Both the position numbers and the translations under genes were made by a program. From Owenia fusiformis (Eukaryota > Annelida > Polychaeta > Sabellida > Oweniidae), in the NCBI GenBank assembly GCA_903813345.2, contig CAIIXF020000003.1, forward strand, positions 16,818,931 to 16,882,930: a DNA stretch of 64,000 nt, written 5' to 3'. The notes under the pieces were generated by a model that saw nothing but the letters and a program-made list of their open reading frames with translations, did no database searches and was not told the origin of the DNA. Shown here one piece after another: positions 36,301 to 44,400 of this stretch (the stretch's first letter is position 1; each line of letters starts with the position of its first letter).

Positions 36301-38076
36301 CATATGGTCAATATTGATCATTTAAAAATGTAGTACTCATTCACAGTAAGCTGCCATCTTTTCATATTTCTTTCAGGAAGTGATGTCATCGACTCTCACC
36401 TGTTATAACCTTGTCTATTACAGTATAGGAAAGAAGTACAAAATCACTTCTAAACAAGAAGCCCCTATCTTCTGTGTAAAAATATTTTCAGGAGTTGTCA
36501 ACTTAGAACTAAAGAAGAGATCAGTAAAAGGATTTTAATCATAGACCAAATTGAAGAAAAATATTCAGCTGGTTTAGTAATTCTAATACCTATGTTATAT
36601 GAAAAGTTGAGAGTCGATGACATCACTTCCGTGAGTGAAATTTTAAAAGATGGCAGCCTACTGGAATTGAGTACTACATTTTTTAGTGATCAATACTGAC
36701 CATTTCAAAACATTTTTCTGTTTTTTGATAAACTTGCAAAGTATGTATATGGTTATAGCTACCATATTAGGAGAGAGATGGTCTGGCAAGGAATACCCCT
36801 TTAATCTTAAGATCAAGATATAGATAAAGATGCAGGAAATGTGAGAATGATTAATCAAATAAATTTGAATATTTTAAAAGAAATATTTAGCTTTACCATT
36901 TAATGTATTATTCATTATGCTCCAAACGTGAAAATTCTGAAAACCAAAATGAGGCTGAGACCTGAACTTCCAGTTTCGATTCACATAGAAATGTGAAAAT
37001 CTAAATTTAAGCAGTTTCAACAAATACACTGCTATAAATAAAAGGAAAATGTACGTAATCATCGTAATATGTAAAGTCAGATTCATACTTCCATTGAGAA
37101 CCCCGGGTTGAGTACTTTGAATCTGAAAATAAGCAATCAAAGGAAAGTATTGAAACAGTATATGTAAAAGTGGAAACATTTGTAGAAAGTAGAAACTTTT
37201 GTTTATTTTGGTTTGTTTTGTAGTTTGGCTATGTGTTTCCTCTTATATTTTGATGCTTCTCTGCCATGTTATTTTCGAAAAAGTTAATCTGAAAACATAG
37301 GATCAAATCCTATACTAGGGGCTGATGTGAAAAAGACACTCCACCCTGGTGGGAATCGAACCCACAACCTCCCGATTACATGTCAGGTGCTCTACCACTT
37401 GAGCTACGGAGCTGACTGTCTCTTTCACATCAACATTGCATATATGGCATCACAGCCATGACTTACATGCCCAGTCTCCTGGACCCTTTAAGAGTTTACC
37501 TGTCTTTCCAGGTTGTCAATTATTTTCGAAAAAAAATAACATGATGGCTGAAACTCCCTAAATCACAAAAGGACGCAAGCCTGCTACACATTATACCTAA
37601 CTATTTGAAATATACAAAAGTTAGGCCTTGTACATATGTTTCTATTTTTACATATACTGTTGCAATATGGTCATTTGTAAAAACTACACGAAAATAATTC
37701 TAAAATACCAAGGAATCTATTGAAGTAGGTATCTAAAGTGTAAGAGGCGTAGAAAATTATCCCATGTTGTAATCGTACAGTACAGTCAAAAGATTGAGAC
37801 GTTCTCAGGACTATAGTCCTGGCACGGGATAAAATGTCACTCTTAGTACTATTCATATCCCATATCTTTACAAATCTTTATTTTACCTCTTTTCTTGTCT
37901 TTATTTCTTGCAAATGTTTTTGCTGTTGTAAGTTCAAGTTCAATTTTTTTTTCAAGGAAGTCTGATTTTTTCATCAACATTTCTTCTGTTTCACGCAGTC
38001 TCTGAATGCCTTCTTGTGGAGTTGGGGCCTTTTCCTTTGACTTACCCCCTCCGAACATTTTCATAAATCCAGACAT
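9321..38076 (-). CDS. CHMP4: CHMP4 (charged multivesicular body protein 4 / Snf7), five exons, complete
   Basis: Coding exons on the minus strand are 38076..37887, 35951..35774, 33361..33247, 32676..32541 and 9379..9321. They total 678 nt, giving 225 aa plus TAG; every intron is GT..AG and the phases agree (1, 2, 0, 1). CHMP4 is the main polymerising ESCRT-III subunit, which forms filaments on endosomal, nuclear and plasma membranes for budding and scission. Visible family features: an N-terminal membrane-binding segment (MSGFMKMFGGG), the basic alpha1-alpha2 hairpin with TPQEGIQRLRETEEML and YEKQLQQIDGTLSTIEFQ, an acidic C-terminal half with LMAELEELEQEQLDQDLL, and the terminal DDEMKELAAWAT helix, which in the family binds the ALIX Bro1 domain. 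Length is close to human CHMP4B (224 aa, from memory). The start is the only sensible ATG and its context fits the family N-terminus. It lies head to head with the SCaMC gene. The exon structure rests on sequence and family knowledge, not transcripts. Confidence 0.95.
10150..10255. repeat. ~24-bp tandem repeat, four units
   Basis: Repeats of GTTAAGTACATGTGAACT with small changes (ATTAAGTACATTTAATCT in the first). Confidence 0.75.
10355..10434. mobile_element. 76-bp miniature mariner-like element
   Basis: Element 10357..10432 is flanked by TA on both sides. Ends are CAGGGTGTCCAAAAAGTC and, read inward from the right, CTGGGTGTTCAAAAGTTTC; the inverted repeats make up most of the element. Confidence 0.75.
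12150..12245 (-). mobile_element. tRNA-derived SINE fragment, copy 1
   Basis: The minus strand shows TGTAGCTCAAGTGGTAGA (A-box region), GTTGTGAGTTCAATTCCC (B-box) and the tail CACATCAGTATAGGAT shared with the copy at 37300. The anticodon-arm region is partly deleted. Confidence 0.7.
12674..12814. mobile_element. 137-bp TIR element, CAGTGAAACCT family
   Basis: Element 12676..12812 with TA target duplications. Left end CAGTGAAACCTATG; right end ACAGGTTTTACTG. The interior repeats the phrase GTGAACACC. Confidence 0.75.
14395..15250. repeat. Minisatellite of ~19- and ~35-bp units
   Basis: Dozens of variants of GATGCAAGACATGAGACTT and GTTAATGCAAGAAATGAGAC. Few stops on the minus strand give overlapping Cys/His/Leu-rich ORFs, which are not genes. 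Confidence 0.92.
16150..16356. mobile_element. 197-bp TIR element, CAGTGATC family, copy 1
   Basis: Element 16155..16351 with imperfect TIRs CAGTGATCTCCCC and CAGTGTTCTCCCC. A 5-bp target duplication CATTG lies on both sides. Homologous to 39702..39907. Confidence 0.8.
16655..18049. mobile_element. 1.4-kb TIR element built of tandem ~150-bp monomers with a GGAC-rich end
   Basis: Perfect 13-bp ends TATGTCCCCACCA and TGGTGGGGACATA. The interior has about five monomers containing AAAATCCAAAATGGCTGCC, CAGAATGCCAAAAAACTAAT and ATCATCCCTGAAAATTTGAA. The right end has a (GGAC/GACA)n run at ~17955-18003. No ORF of note. Confidence 0.8.
18570..19090. repeat. ~20-bp minisatellite with a longer higher-order period
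   Basis: Units of GAGCCTTTGGACTTATA with variants. A block of about 190-200 bp, including CATTGTGTAAAGCC and TGGAAGAACCTTCTTTTGG, is repeated, showing segmental duplication inside the array. Confidence 0.9.
20532..20650. repeat. 21-bp minisatellite, about six units
   Basis: Repeats of GGCAAAACAAATGGAAACAA with small changes. Confidence 0.85.
20870..21068. mobile_element. ~200-bp TIR element, CAGGCCCGTAGCC family, copy A
   Basis: Ends CAGGCCGGTAGCCAG and CTGGCTACGGGCCTG. The core has AAAATCATGCAGTTTTTC and CAAAATTGTCAAATGT. It sits inside a tandemly repeated host phrase (GAGACTCCCACGAG). Confidence 0.85.
21996..22172. mobile_element. CAGGCCCGTAGCC family, copy B
   Basis: 177 bp, diverged and shortened: ends CAGGCCTGTAGCCAGG and GGCTATGGGCCTG, core AAAATCATGCAGTTTTCACC. 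Confidence 0.8.
24559..24920. mobile_element. 354-bp TTAA-flanked TIR element
   Basis: Element 24563..24916. Perfect TIRs GGATGTTCCCTGG and CCAGGGAACATCC, with TTAA on both sides. TTAA target sites are typical of piggyBac-type and some other DNA transposons; no transposase is present. Confidence 0.85.
25730..25930. repeat. ~65-bp tandem repeat, about three units
   Basis: Repeats of GATGCATTAAAAATTCCTGA plus ATGACCTTTATTATTTCAGA and GGCCAATCCATTTCAAGACC. Confidence 0.9.
27758..27870. repeat. Purine-rich (GA-rich) tract ending in a G11-12 run
   Basis: About 110 bases of nearly pure purine on the plus strand (GAGAGGTAGAAAGATAGGGA and similar), ending in GAGGGGGGGGGGG. Such tracts can form triplex or quadruplex structures; no gene is visible here. 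Confidence 0.7.
28853..29063. mobile_element. CAGGCCCGTAGCC family, copy C
   Basis: Ends CAGGCCCATAGCCAGG and CCTGGCTACGGGCCT, flanked by an ATGAT-like duplication. It immediately abuts the TATGG microsatellite. Confidence 0.85.
29064..29545. repeat. (TATGG)n microsatellite
   Basis: About 480 bp of GGTAT/TATGG pentamers, degenerate on the left and near-perfect at about 29455-29525. The long minus-strand Tyr/His/Thr/Ile/Pro ORFs here are artefacts. Confidence 0.95.
30648..30841 (-). mobile_element. CAGGCCCGTAGCC family, copy D (inverted)
   Basis: Ends CAGGCCCGTAGCCAGG and TTGGCCTG with a GGAAC duplication next to both ends; the core runs opposite to the other copies (GAAAACTGCATGATTTTTAG). 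Confidence 0.8.
31785..32070. repeat. ~63-bp degenerate tandem repeat, about five units
   Basis: Each unit has ACGCCATCTTTTTT or a variant, then TGCTGTTCAAAAGAA. Confidence 0.75.
32541..32676 (-). CDS. CHMP4: CHMP4 exon 4 (residues 162-206)
   Basis: 136 nt encoding DDLMAELEELEQEQLDQDLL, then LNVAGPETDNLPSVP and the TAEPVGAATVK linker; the donor is GTAGGT. It ends with one base (G) that pairs with CA of exon 5 to give Ala207. Without splicing the frame would run about 17 residues into the intron to a stop. Confidence 0.93.
33247..33361 (-). CDS. CHMP4: CHMP4 exon 3 (residues 123-161)
   Basis: 115 nt encoding DVDKVHDLMDDVAEQHELAD, then EISSAISTQVGFGDPVDD; the donor is GTAAGT. The first ~20 nt of this exon and its acceptor are part of the 81-bp minisatellite that extends upstream in intron 2 (33343..34557). 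Confidence 0.95.
33343..34557. repeat. 81-bp minisatellite, 15 units, containing the CHMP4 exon 3 acceptor
   Basis: Fifteen head-to-tail 81-bp units. The first overlaps the real start of CHMP4 exon 3 (33361) and the rest run into intron 2. On the minus strand each unit carries the acceptor TTATTTTTAG followed by AGATGTAGATGAGG, similar to exon 3. Because 81 is a multiple of three, the plus strand stays open for 432 codons, but that frame is a by-product. Units 4 and 11 share the same variants, pointing to a duplicated 7-unit block; the last unit is diverged. Confidence 0.95.
34775..35475. mobile_element. Tandem ~150-bp monomer element with GGAC-rich end
   Basis: Four to five monomers with CATATAAAATTTGAACCAAA, GTTATCAAAGATTA and AAAATGGCCGCCATTTTGAA. 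The end is (GGAC)n at ~35400-35430, then CCCTCGAACTTCGTTCAGTG. Same architecture as 16655..18049 but different monomer sequence. It lies in CHMP4 intron 2. Confidence 0.75.
35774..35951 (-). CDS. CHMP4: CHMP4 exon 2 (residues 64-122, helix alpha2 and linker)
   Basis: 178 nt between acceptor TTTCAG and donor GTAAGT. It encodes ALQALKRKKRYEKQLQQ, then IDGTLSTIEFQREALE and ASTNTEVLKVMGVAANAMK, the most conserved part of CHMP4. It ends in phase 2 (TT), which joins the A of exon 3 to make Leu123. Confidence 0.95.
36204..36804. mobile_element. 593-bp fold-back element with TTAA flanks
   Basis: Element 36208..36800. Inverted arms of ~200 bp; the left begins GGAATATTCCTTGCCAGAC and the right ends GTCTGGCAAGGAATACCCC, with TTAA on both sides. 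Arms share GTGATGTCATCGACTCTCA and its complement. Central spacer ~200 bp. In CHMP4 intron 1. Confidence 0.8.
37275..37435 (-). mobile_element. tRNA-derived SINE, best-preserved copy
   Basis: The minus strand carries GTAGCTCAAGTGGTAGAGCA (A box), a CCTGA/TCGGG anticodon stem with loop CATGTAA, and GTGGGTTCGATTCCCAC (B box), followed by a non-tRNA tail CACATCAGCCCCTAGTATAG. Acceptor strands do not pair and position 33 is A, so it is a SINE head, not a working tRNA. Confidence 0.8.
37887..38076 (-). CDS. CHMP4: CHMP4 exon 1 (residues 1-63, phase 1 end)
   Basis: 190 nt from the ATG. It encodes the amphipathic N-terminus and helix alpha1 (LRETEEMLMKKSDFLEKKI) and ends ...NKDKKR plus one base, followed by the donor GTAAAAT. 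If read through, the ORF would run a further 12 residues into the intron before a stop, so the family match fixes the donor. Confidence 0.95.
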
Positions 38077-38310
38077 AACTCTAAATTGATGTATAAACTG
38101 ATGTATAACAAGAGATTCACATAAATTGACTAAACTTGATTACTTTTCACTGTGTGCCGATGAATAACAAAATATGTCGGAGAATTTCGTTACCTGTTTT
38201 GTGATTGGTTAAAATTCAAATTGACACACCCAATATTATTTATAGGGTAATTTTTCAGGAAGTAACAAATTTTGTGCAATTATCCATCAATATCCAATCA
38301 AACTGGAGAG
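38077..38310. promoter_or_regulatory. Shared head-to-head promoter interval of CHMP4 and SCaMC
   Basis: Only 234 bp separate the two start codons, so both transcription starts and both 5' UTRs must lie here or overlap. It contains an inverted CCAAT (ATTGG, 38204..38208), a forward CCAAT (38230..38234) and a TATA-like TTTATAGG around 38239, about 65 bp upstream of the SCaMC ATG. No CpG-rich core is obvious. A non-coding first exon elsewhere cannot be excluded for either gene. Confidence 0.6.
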
Positions 38311-38490
38311 ATGTCTCAACCTCAGGTAGACGAGGGATACAATAAAGACACAGCCGACACGCTTAGATACAAGGAATTGTTTGAAAAGCTCGATGTGAAC
38401 AAAGATGGACGAATTGAAATTTCCGAACTCAGTACTGCACTTGCTGCAAAGAAAAATATATCAAATTCACAAGCTGTTGGACATGCCAAG
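38311..38490 (+). CDS. SLC25A24: SCaMC exon 1: start and EF-hand 1
   Basis: 180 nt, residues 1-60, phase 0, donor GTAGAT. The EF1 loop [12 protein letters not shown] is canonical. The ATG at 38311 was chosen because upstream in-frame sequence is not family-like and the protein then starts shortly before the first EF-hand. Confidence 0.93.
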
Positions 38491-41400
38491 GTAGATTTAT
38501 CAAATGTTCTCATCTGTGTTTTTGTCCTGTGTCAGATGATGGGCCCTGACTCAGTGTGTATCAAAACAGGAAACTGCCTATGATGTCTACATGTACACAC
38601 CATCACAGTTTAGGGGGTTTACCTTCTTCCAAGGCCACTGTATCGTGGCCTTCCATTAAAGATATATTCATGCATGAACAACTGGTCATGTCGTAATCAT
38701 AAAATTTGATATCATGTCCGCCATTTTTCCACATCACAATTTGAATTGCGAGTTTTGGTCTTATTACCTCACCAAATATTCCAAAACACACATAAAGTGA
38801 TCAGTGTATTAGTTTACATCCTCTGGATTGCTAACATAGAATTTACAGCCAGTTACTAATGTCAGACGTTTAGTCCAGTTTTCGAATATCGCCATTTTTC
38901 TTGGAGCCATTTTGTTTTAATTTTAGATGAAATCATGTCATATCTCATCAAGGAGCCGAGCCGGTTCCGTTTTAATTAATGATTTATTTATCTATCGATT
39001 TTCAAAATATTCAATAAATTTATGACACGGCAGCCAGCTTTTTCAAATGGAGTTCACAGTATTCCAGATGAAATCACCTCTAGCCAAGTATTGGCTAGAG
39101 ACTTGAGTAAAGGGGGTTCATACCATTTCCTGCATTTTTTATGGGGAACTACTGGGGCCTGTTCTGGAAATACATTGTACACTAGTCAACTACAGTATTT
39201 ATTTCTCAATGTTGATCCTTGTATTATTTATGAGTAAATGTGAGAACTTCCCACTATCACAGGAACTTGTAGCACTATGATATGAGATACCATGTATGTG
39301 GCAAGATTAGACATATAACTGACTCAGATCTGACGTAAGCATCTCATATCATAGTGCTACAAGTTCCTGTGCCCACTATGTCTGTGATTGCAGATTAATG
39401 ACAAATACATTTTAACATTTATGACATCTCTACAGCTGTTACTACATGTGCAACCAATGATAAATCAAAATCATTTTTCAGAAACTTTTCAAACGTGCAG
39501 ATTCTGATGACAGCAAATCTTTGGACTTCTCTGAGTTTGTGGAGTATATGGGCAAACATGAGACTGAACTGAAGTTAGCATTCTCTAGTCTTGACAAAAA
39601 CAAAGATGGTGCGTATACTACAAACATGTACAGTACATTTATTGTTTGTTTAAGATTTAGCTAATTATTCATCATTTATATATTTAAGGATGTATGGAAC
39701 ACAGTGATCACCCCAGCATTAAAGCAAGTGGGCGCAGCACCCACCTGAGACTTTGAAAATAAGCTTGCAACCACCTGAAAATCCATTTGCACCCACTTGA
39801 AAATGAGACAAATCATGAAAAATGGGGATATTTTGACCAATTTTGGTCTGAATTGTGAAAATGAAAATTTTGCACCCACTTGAGAAAAAATCCTGTGGAG
39901 ATCACTGAAACATCACCCAATAGCTTCTTTTGAAGATATAAAATGTACAACTACACATATGTAAAGATGATTCTGAGTATTTGAGACTATATGTTAATGA
40001 AAACATTGAGCTATGCTTGTCTGATTATTTTCTGGGTAAATATTGGAATCTTTTAATTTTCATAGTATTTGAGCAAAATGCTTTCCACGGTTGTATTCGC
40101 AAACTGTAGTACAAACATAGAGTTCCCCCATGACCTCAATCATTTAACAATTTAATATTATTTATTGTTTATGTTAACCTAATCATGGGCTTTCAATTAG
40201 ATAAAACAGTTATTTATGCTGTCCTTTATATTTATCAAATACATTTTATTCCAGGCCTTATAGAACCTAAGGAGATTCAAATTGCCCTACTTGACCTTGG
40301 GATTGATATCGATCTTGAGGAAGCAAAAAGACTCACAAAAAGGTAAGACTTATTGTCCTAAGGCTCTCTTCATAGATTCAGTGTTATAATTTCAGATAAA
40401 GGAGGTTTGGTGTATATTGAATATTGATGGAAGTGTTTTCTTCACGAGGTTCCTCTTTGTAGATGGTGTCCAACTAGTTTAAAGTGATATATATTTTTGC
40501 AAACAAAAATTGTAAATATTACTAAGGATAAATATATGTAAATACAGTTAACATTGATAGTGCTATAAATATTAATAAACAAGTAAACTTAAATTATCCT
40601 AAAAATGTCCTTATCCTATTTGACATGTATGTATTTTTTGAGTTTTTGTTCTGTTCGAAATTAAAATGATGTACATGTACTTCTGAAGCCTTTAGAATAG
40701 TATTCTAATATGCAGCCTTGGTCATTATTGAATTTACTTTGATTTTACTAAAACTAAATTTCATGTAAGTCTTCTTAATTCCCTACAGTGAATTGATATG
40801 AATGCAATTACCATGTTCTCTCTAATAAATGCACCTTAAATCCAACATATCAAGGAAAAAACAAAAAATCAAAAAAATATTTTTGGCAATTAGTATACCT
40901 TTGGGTTTAGAGAAACATGTCAGTAGCTAGGTAGGACACAGGTAAATATATTTCATTTATTTATCAGAGCTGTTTTCGTGTGAATTGTGGTTCCCAAACT
41001 TGTCTCTAGCATCTTTAGAATTCTAGATAAATTAAAACTTGTGAAAGTGAATAACCTACCTGCTAAACATTTTGAAGTGATTTGGATATGTTGTTTGAAA
41101 TATATCTAATGATTTGATTTAGCAATATGCATTTTTTAGAGAGAATACGGTAAGTGTGCATGATGTACTGTAGATTGGGTTAATTTGGCGCCCGCTTTAA
41201 TTTGGCGAATTTGGCGAAGTTGAAAAATTCGCCAATATAAATCTTCGCCAAAATTTAGAATGAATCCCCGGGAATTATCTAGTCACTTCCGATTTAGTTT
41301 CTTCCAAAATATGAAAAAATGTCTCATAAATTGGCTCAGAACTGGTCAGTCACTCATTAATACTCAGGGAAAAACTAGAAAGGAAAAGCACGGTATAGTA

Positions 41401-44400
41401 GCAGCATCGATAGAGGTGCAAAATGTAAAGGATGATCTCACAAAAATGTACAAATGTGGTGAATATCGCCAGTGGTCCTCAAAAGAAAAATGAACATAGC
41501 CAGACATGTCCATTTACATGGTAATTCGCAAACAGCGGGTAAGTTTATTTTTTTTGCATATCCGCCAAATTAAATAGCCGCCAATATGCCGAAAATGGCA
41601 AAATCGCCAAATTAAGTAGCGCCAAATTAACCCAATCTACAGTATTCAGTTTAACTTGTTCTAATATATTTAGTTTTGAACAATCCTTTTTAGAATCGAC
41701 CAAGATGGTAATTTAAAAATAGACTGGTCAGAATGGAGAGATTTTTTGGGGCTATATCCGGCAGATAATATTCAGGAAATAGTCACATACTGGAGGGCAT
41801 CTTTGGTAAAAATGACAAAAAGAAGTAGTTTTGATTAATGCTTTTTAGCAGCCAGCTCATTTTCTCTTGAATTGTTAATTGAAAATTATCATCCAGGCCC
41901 GTAGCCAGGGGGGTTCCAAGGGTTAGGGCGAACCCCCCTGGCTAAAAATTCTTTCAAAATCATGCAGTTTTTCACCATTTTGAGCACTTCTCAAGTAATT
42001 TTAGCCATATATGGGCCAAAATTGTCATATGTGAACCCCTGGAAATTTTTGAAAACTGAACTTGGCAAATTCTGGCTATGGGCCTGTCATCCTTAAAAAT
42101 GTTTCCTAGATTTATAAGCTGATGCTAATTTTCATGCAACAATGTCTGTACTTTCTGTAGGGTTTTCCACATTTTTCCAAAATGAGTGGTGGAAAATGTT
42201 CATCAAAATCGCCTGCTATTAAAATGTTGAATAAAAAATAGAGCGCACATCTAAACAATTTTGATTTTCATAAATGTGGGTGATGCTATTATCCAAACTA
42301 TGGTGCTAGTTGTATCAGAGAACTTGTGTCACCTCGAAATATTAACTCTATGTACTTAATAAATTATTTGTTGTTTATATGTTCTTAAATCTCTCAAACA
42401 TACATGTACAATATTTTTCACTATTTTCATATCATTTTAATTTTTTTAACTCTGTCAATCAAAATGCTCATAGACACTCCATAAATAATTGTGCTTTGAT
42501 TTTTTGTTCCTTTAAATTAAAATTTATTAATTATTTTTCTCATGTTTTGGTGTTGTTGACAATAATTTTTATAATTATTTGTTATTTTTTACAGTTTTAA
42601 TATCTGTCTATATGGTGTTTAAAGAGATGCTCAGGGGTGGCAATCTATTTAGACCTTAAACATATTTTCAATATTGAGTTTTTTGAGATAGTGTCAAAAT
42701 CTAAAATATCACAAAAAAGATTAGAAAATTTTGAAACAATCAGCGCTAGAATATCAGTGGTAATGTCAAGAGGAATAATACAATTTGTTTAATTGAGTTT
42801 ACAATTTATTTTTTGCCTGTGGCTAATTAAATCATTGTTTTAGATAAAGTCAGTTCCCCTTAATATTATATACATGAGCATCTCTTTAAGACTTGGCTTG
42901 TATTCACGAATGCAACAATCGGCTGTGGGCTACTGGATTAACCTGCTATTTTATGGGCAACTCATTTAAATATGAATAGTAGCTGCCACTATTCCATTCA
43001 TATTTAAATCCAGTAGCCGACAACCAAGAGTTTCATTTGCGAATACAAGCTTCATTATGTTTGTAACTTGTAATTTTGTCAATGTACACTTATTTCAACA
43101 TATGCATGAATAGATGTCAGCACTTTCATGATCATTGCTTTTCAGTTATGAGAAAAATAAACAATAATATAATCTTTTTCTAAAATTAAACGCTCTGTAA
43201 TATAACTTTTTTTAGTATTTCAATTAATTTTCTATTTCCTATCTACGTATCTTTTCTATTTCCTACACTTTTCATTTAATATGATGAAAAATTAGAATCT
43301 TTATCAATTATTTACAAAATGCCTGTTTGTTTACTCTCAACATGTCCTTCTATTTAGTTCAGAGCCCATCTTATCTATATGTCCATTTTTCTTTTTTCTT
43401 GTAGACATTGGTTTTGTTTTATTGTATATTTTTTATCTTAAAGTGAGATCATTCGCTAAAAAGGATTTGCGAGTAACGATGACCTGAGGTCATTGAGCTT
43501 ATGACAAAATAAACAATGATGAACAAATGGGGAAAATATTGTGTACAAATACTCATATTAAACATGTCATTATCAGGATCAAATGAAAAAATAATATATG
43601 TCAAAATTTCGCATTTTAACGAATGGTCATACTTCAGCATTCCAGGGATCATTTTGATGCTATCTTTTACCTACTACTGATCAGCAGGACATCAAGAGAT
43701 CTACAGTGTCTGCATAGTACTCTATACTTTAAATGTCTTTTAATTTTGTTTCTTTCAACATGCCTGTTGTTTCCTGATGTACAATTTGTTGGATCTAATT
43801 TGTTTGTGCAAAAACACAATTACTTTTGGTTGTGCTTGAACACAATGACTTTTGGTTGTGCAAAAACACAATGACTTTAGGTTGTGCTTGAACACAATGA
43901 CTTTTGGTTGTGCAAAACATAATGACTTTTGGCTGTACTTTAAACACAATGACCAATTCAGTCACATGTACAAAATAATTCATATAGTGGCCCTATAGTG
44001 AACCCTCGGTCTAAAATTTCAAAGTGTGATCCAGAATTTTCTTGTACAGCCCACTGTCACTAAATTAGTATTTGATTTCCATAAACAAATGGTACATCAT
44101 GGAACTGTATCTAATAAGAGGTCAGAATGACACAAAACACCCAATTCCTTATTCTTAATTAAATCTGCCTGTGTCATTAGCTTCATGTAATTTTGCATGT
44201 TTATAGATTGGATCGTGATGGGAACTTGAAGTTGAGTTATGAGGAATGGAGAGAGTTCTTGCAATTATACCCTCACACTGACTTAGAGGACATTGTCAAA
44301 TACTGGCGGGCTTCCTTGGTATAGTACTCATTCTTAAAGGCAGAATCAGAGAAATGGAGGGTGACGAAATTACATGTAACATGTATGAACCACCTGCCAC

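Noticed and set aside
37320-37415. tRNA-Thr gene on the minus strand
   Set aside because: A and B boxes and an anticodon stem are present, but acceptor strands do not pair, position 33 is A, and the tail continues as a dispersed repeat: a SINE.
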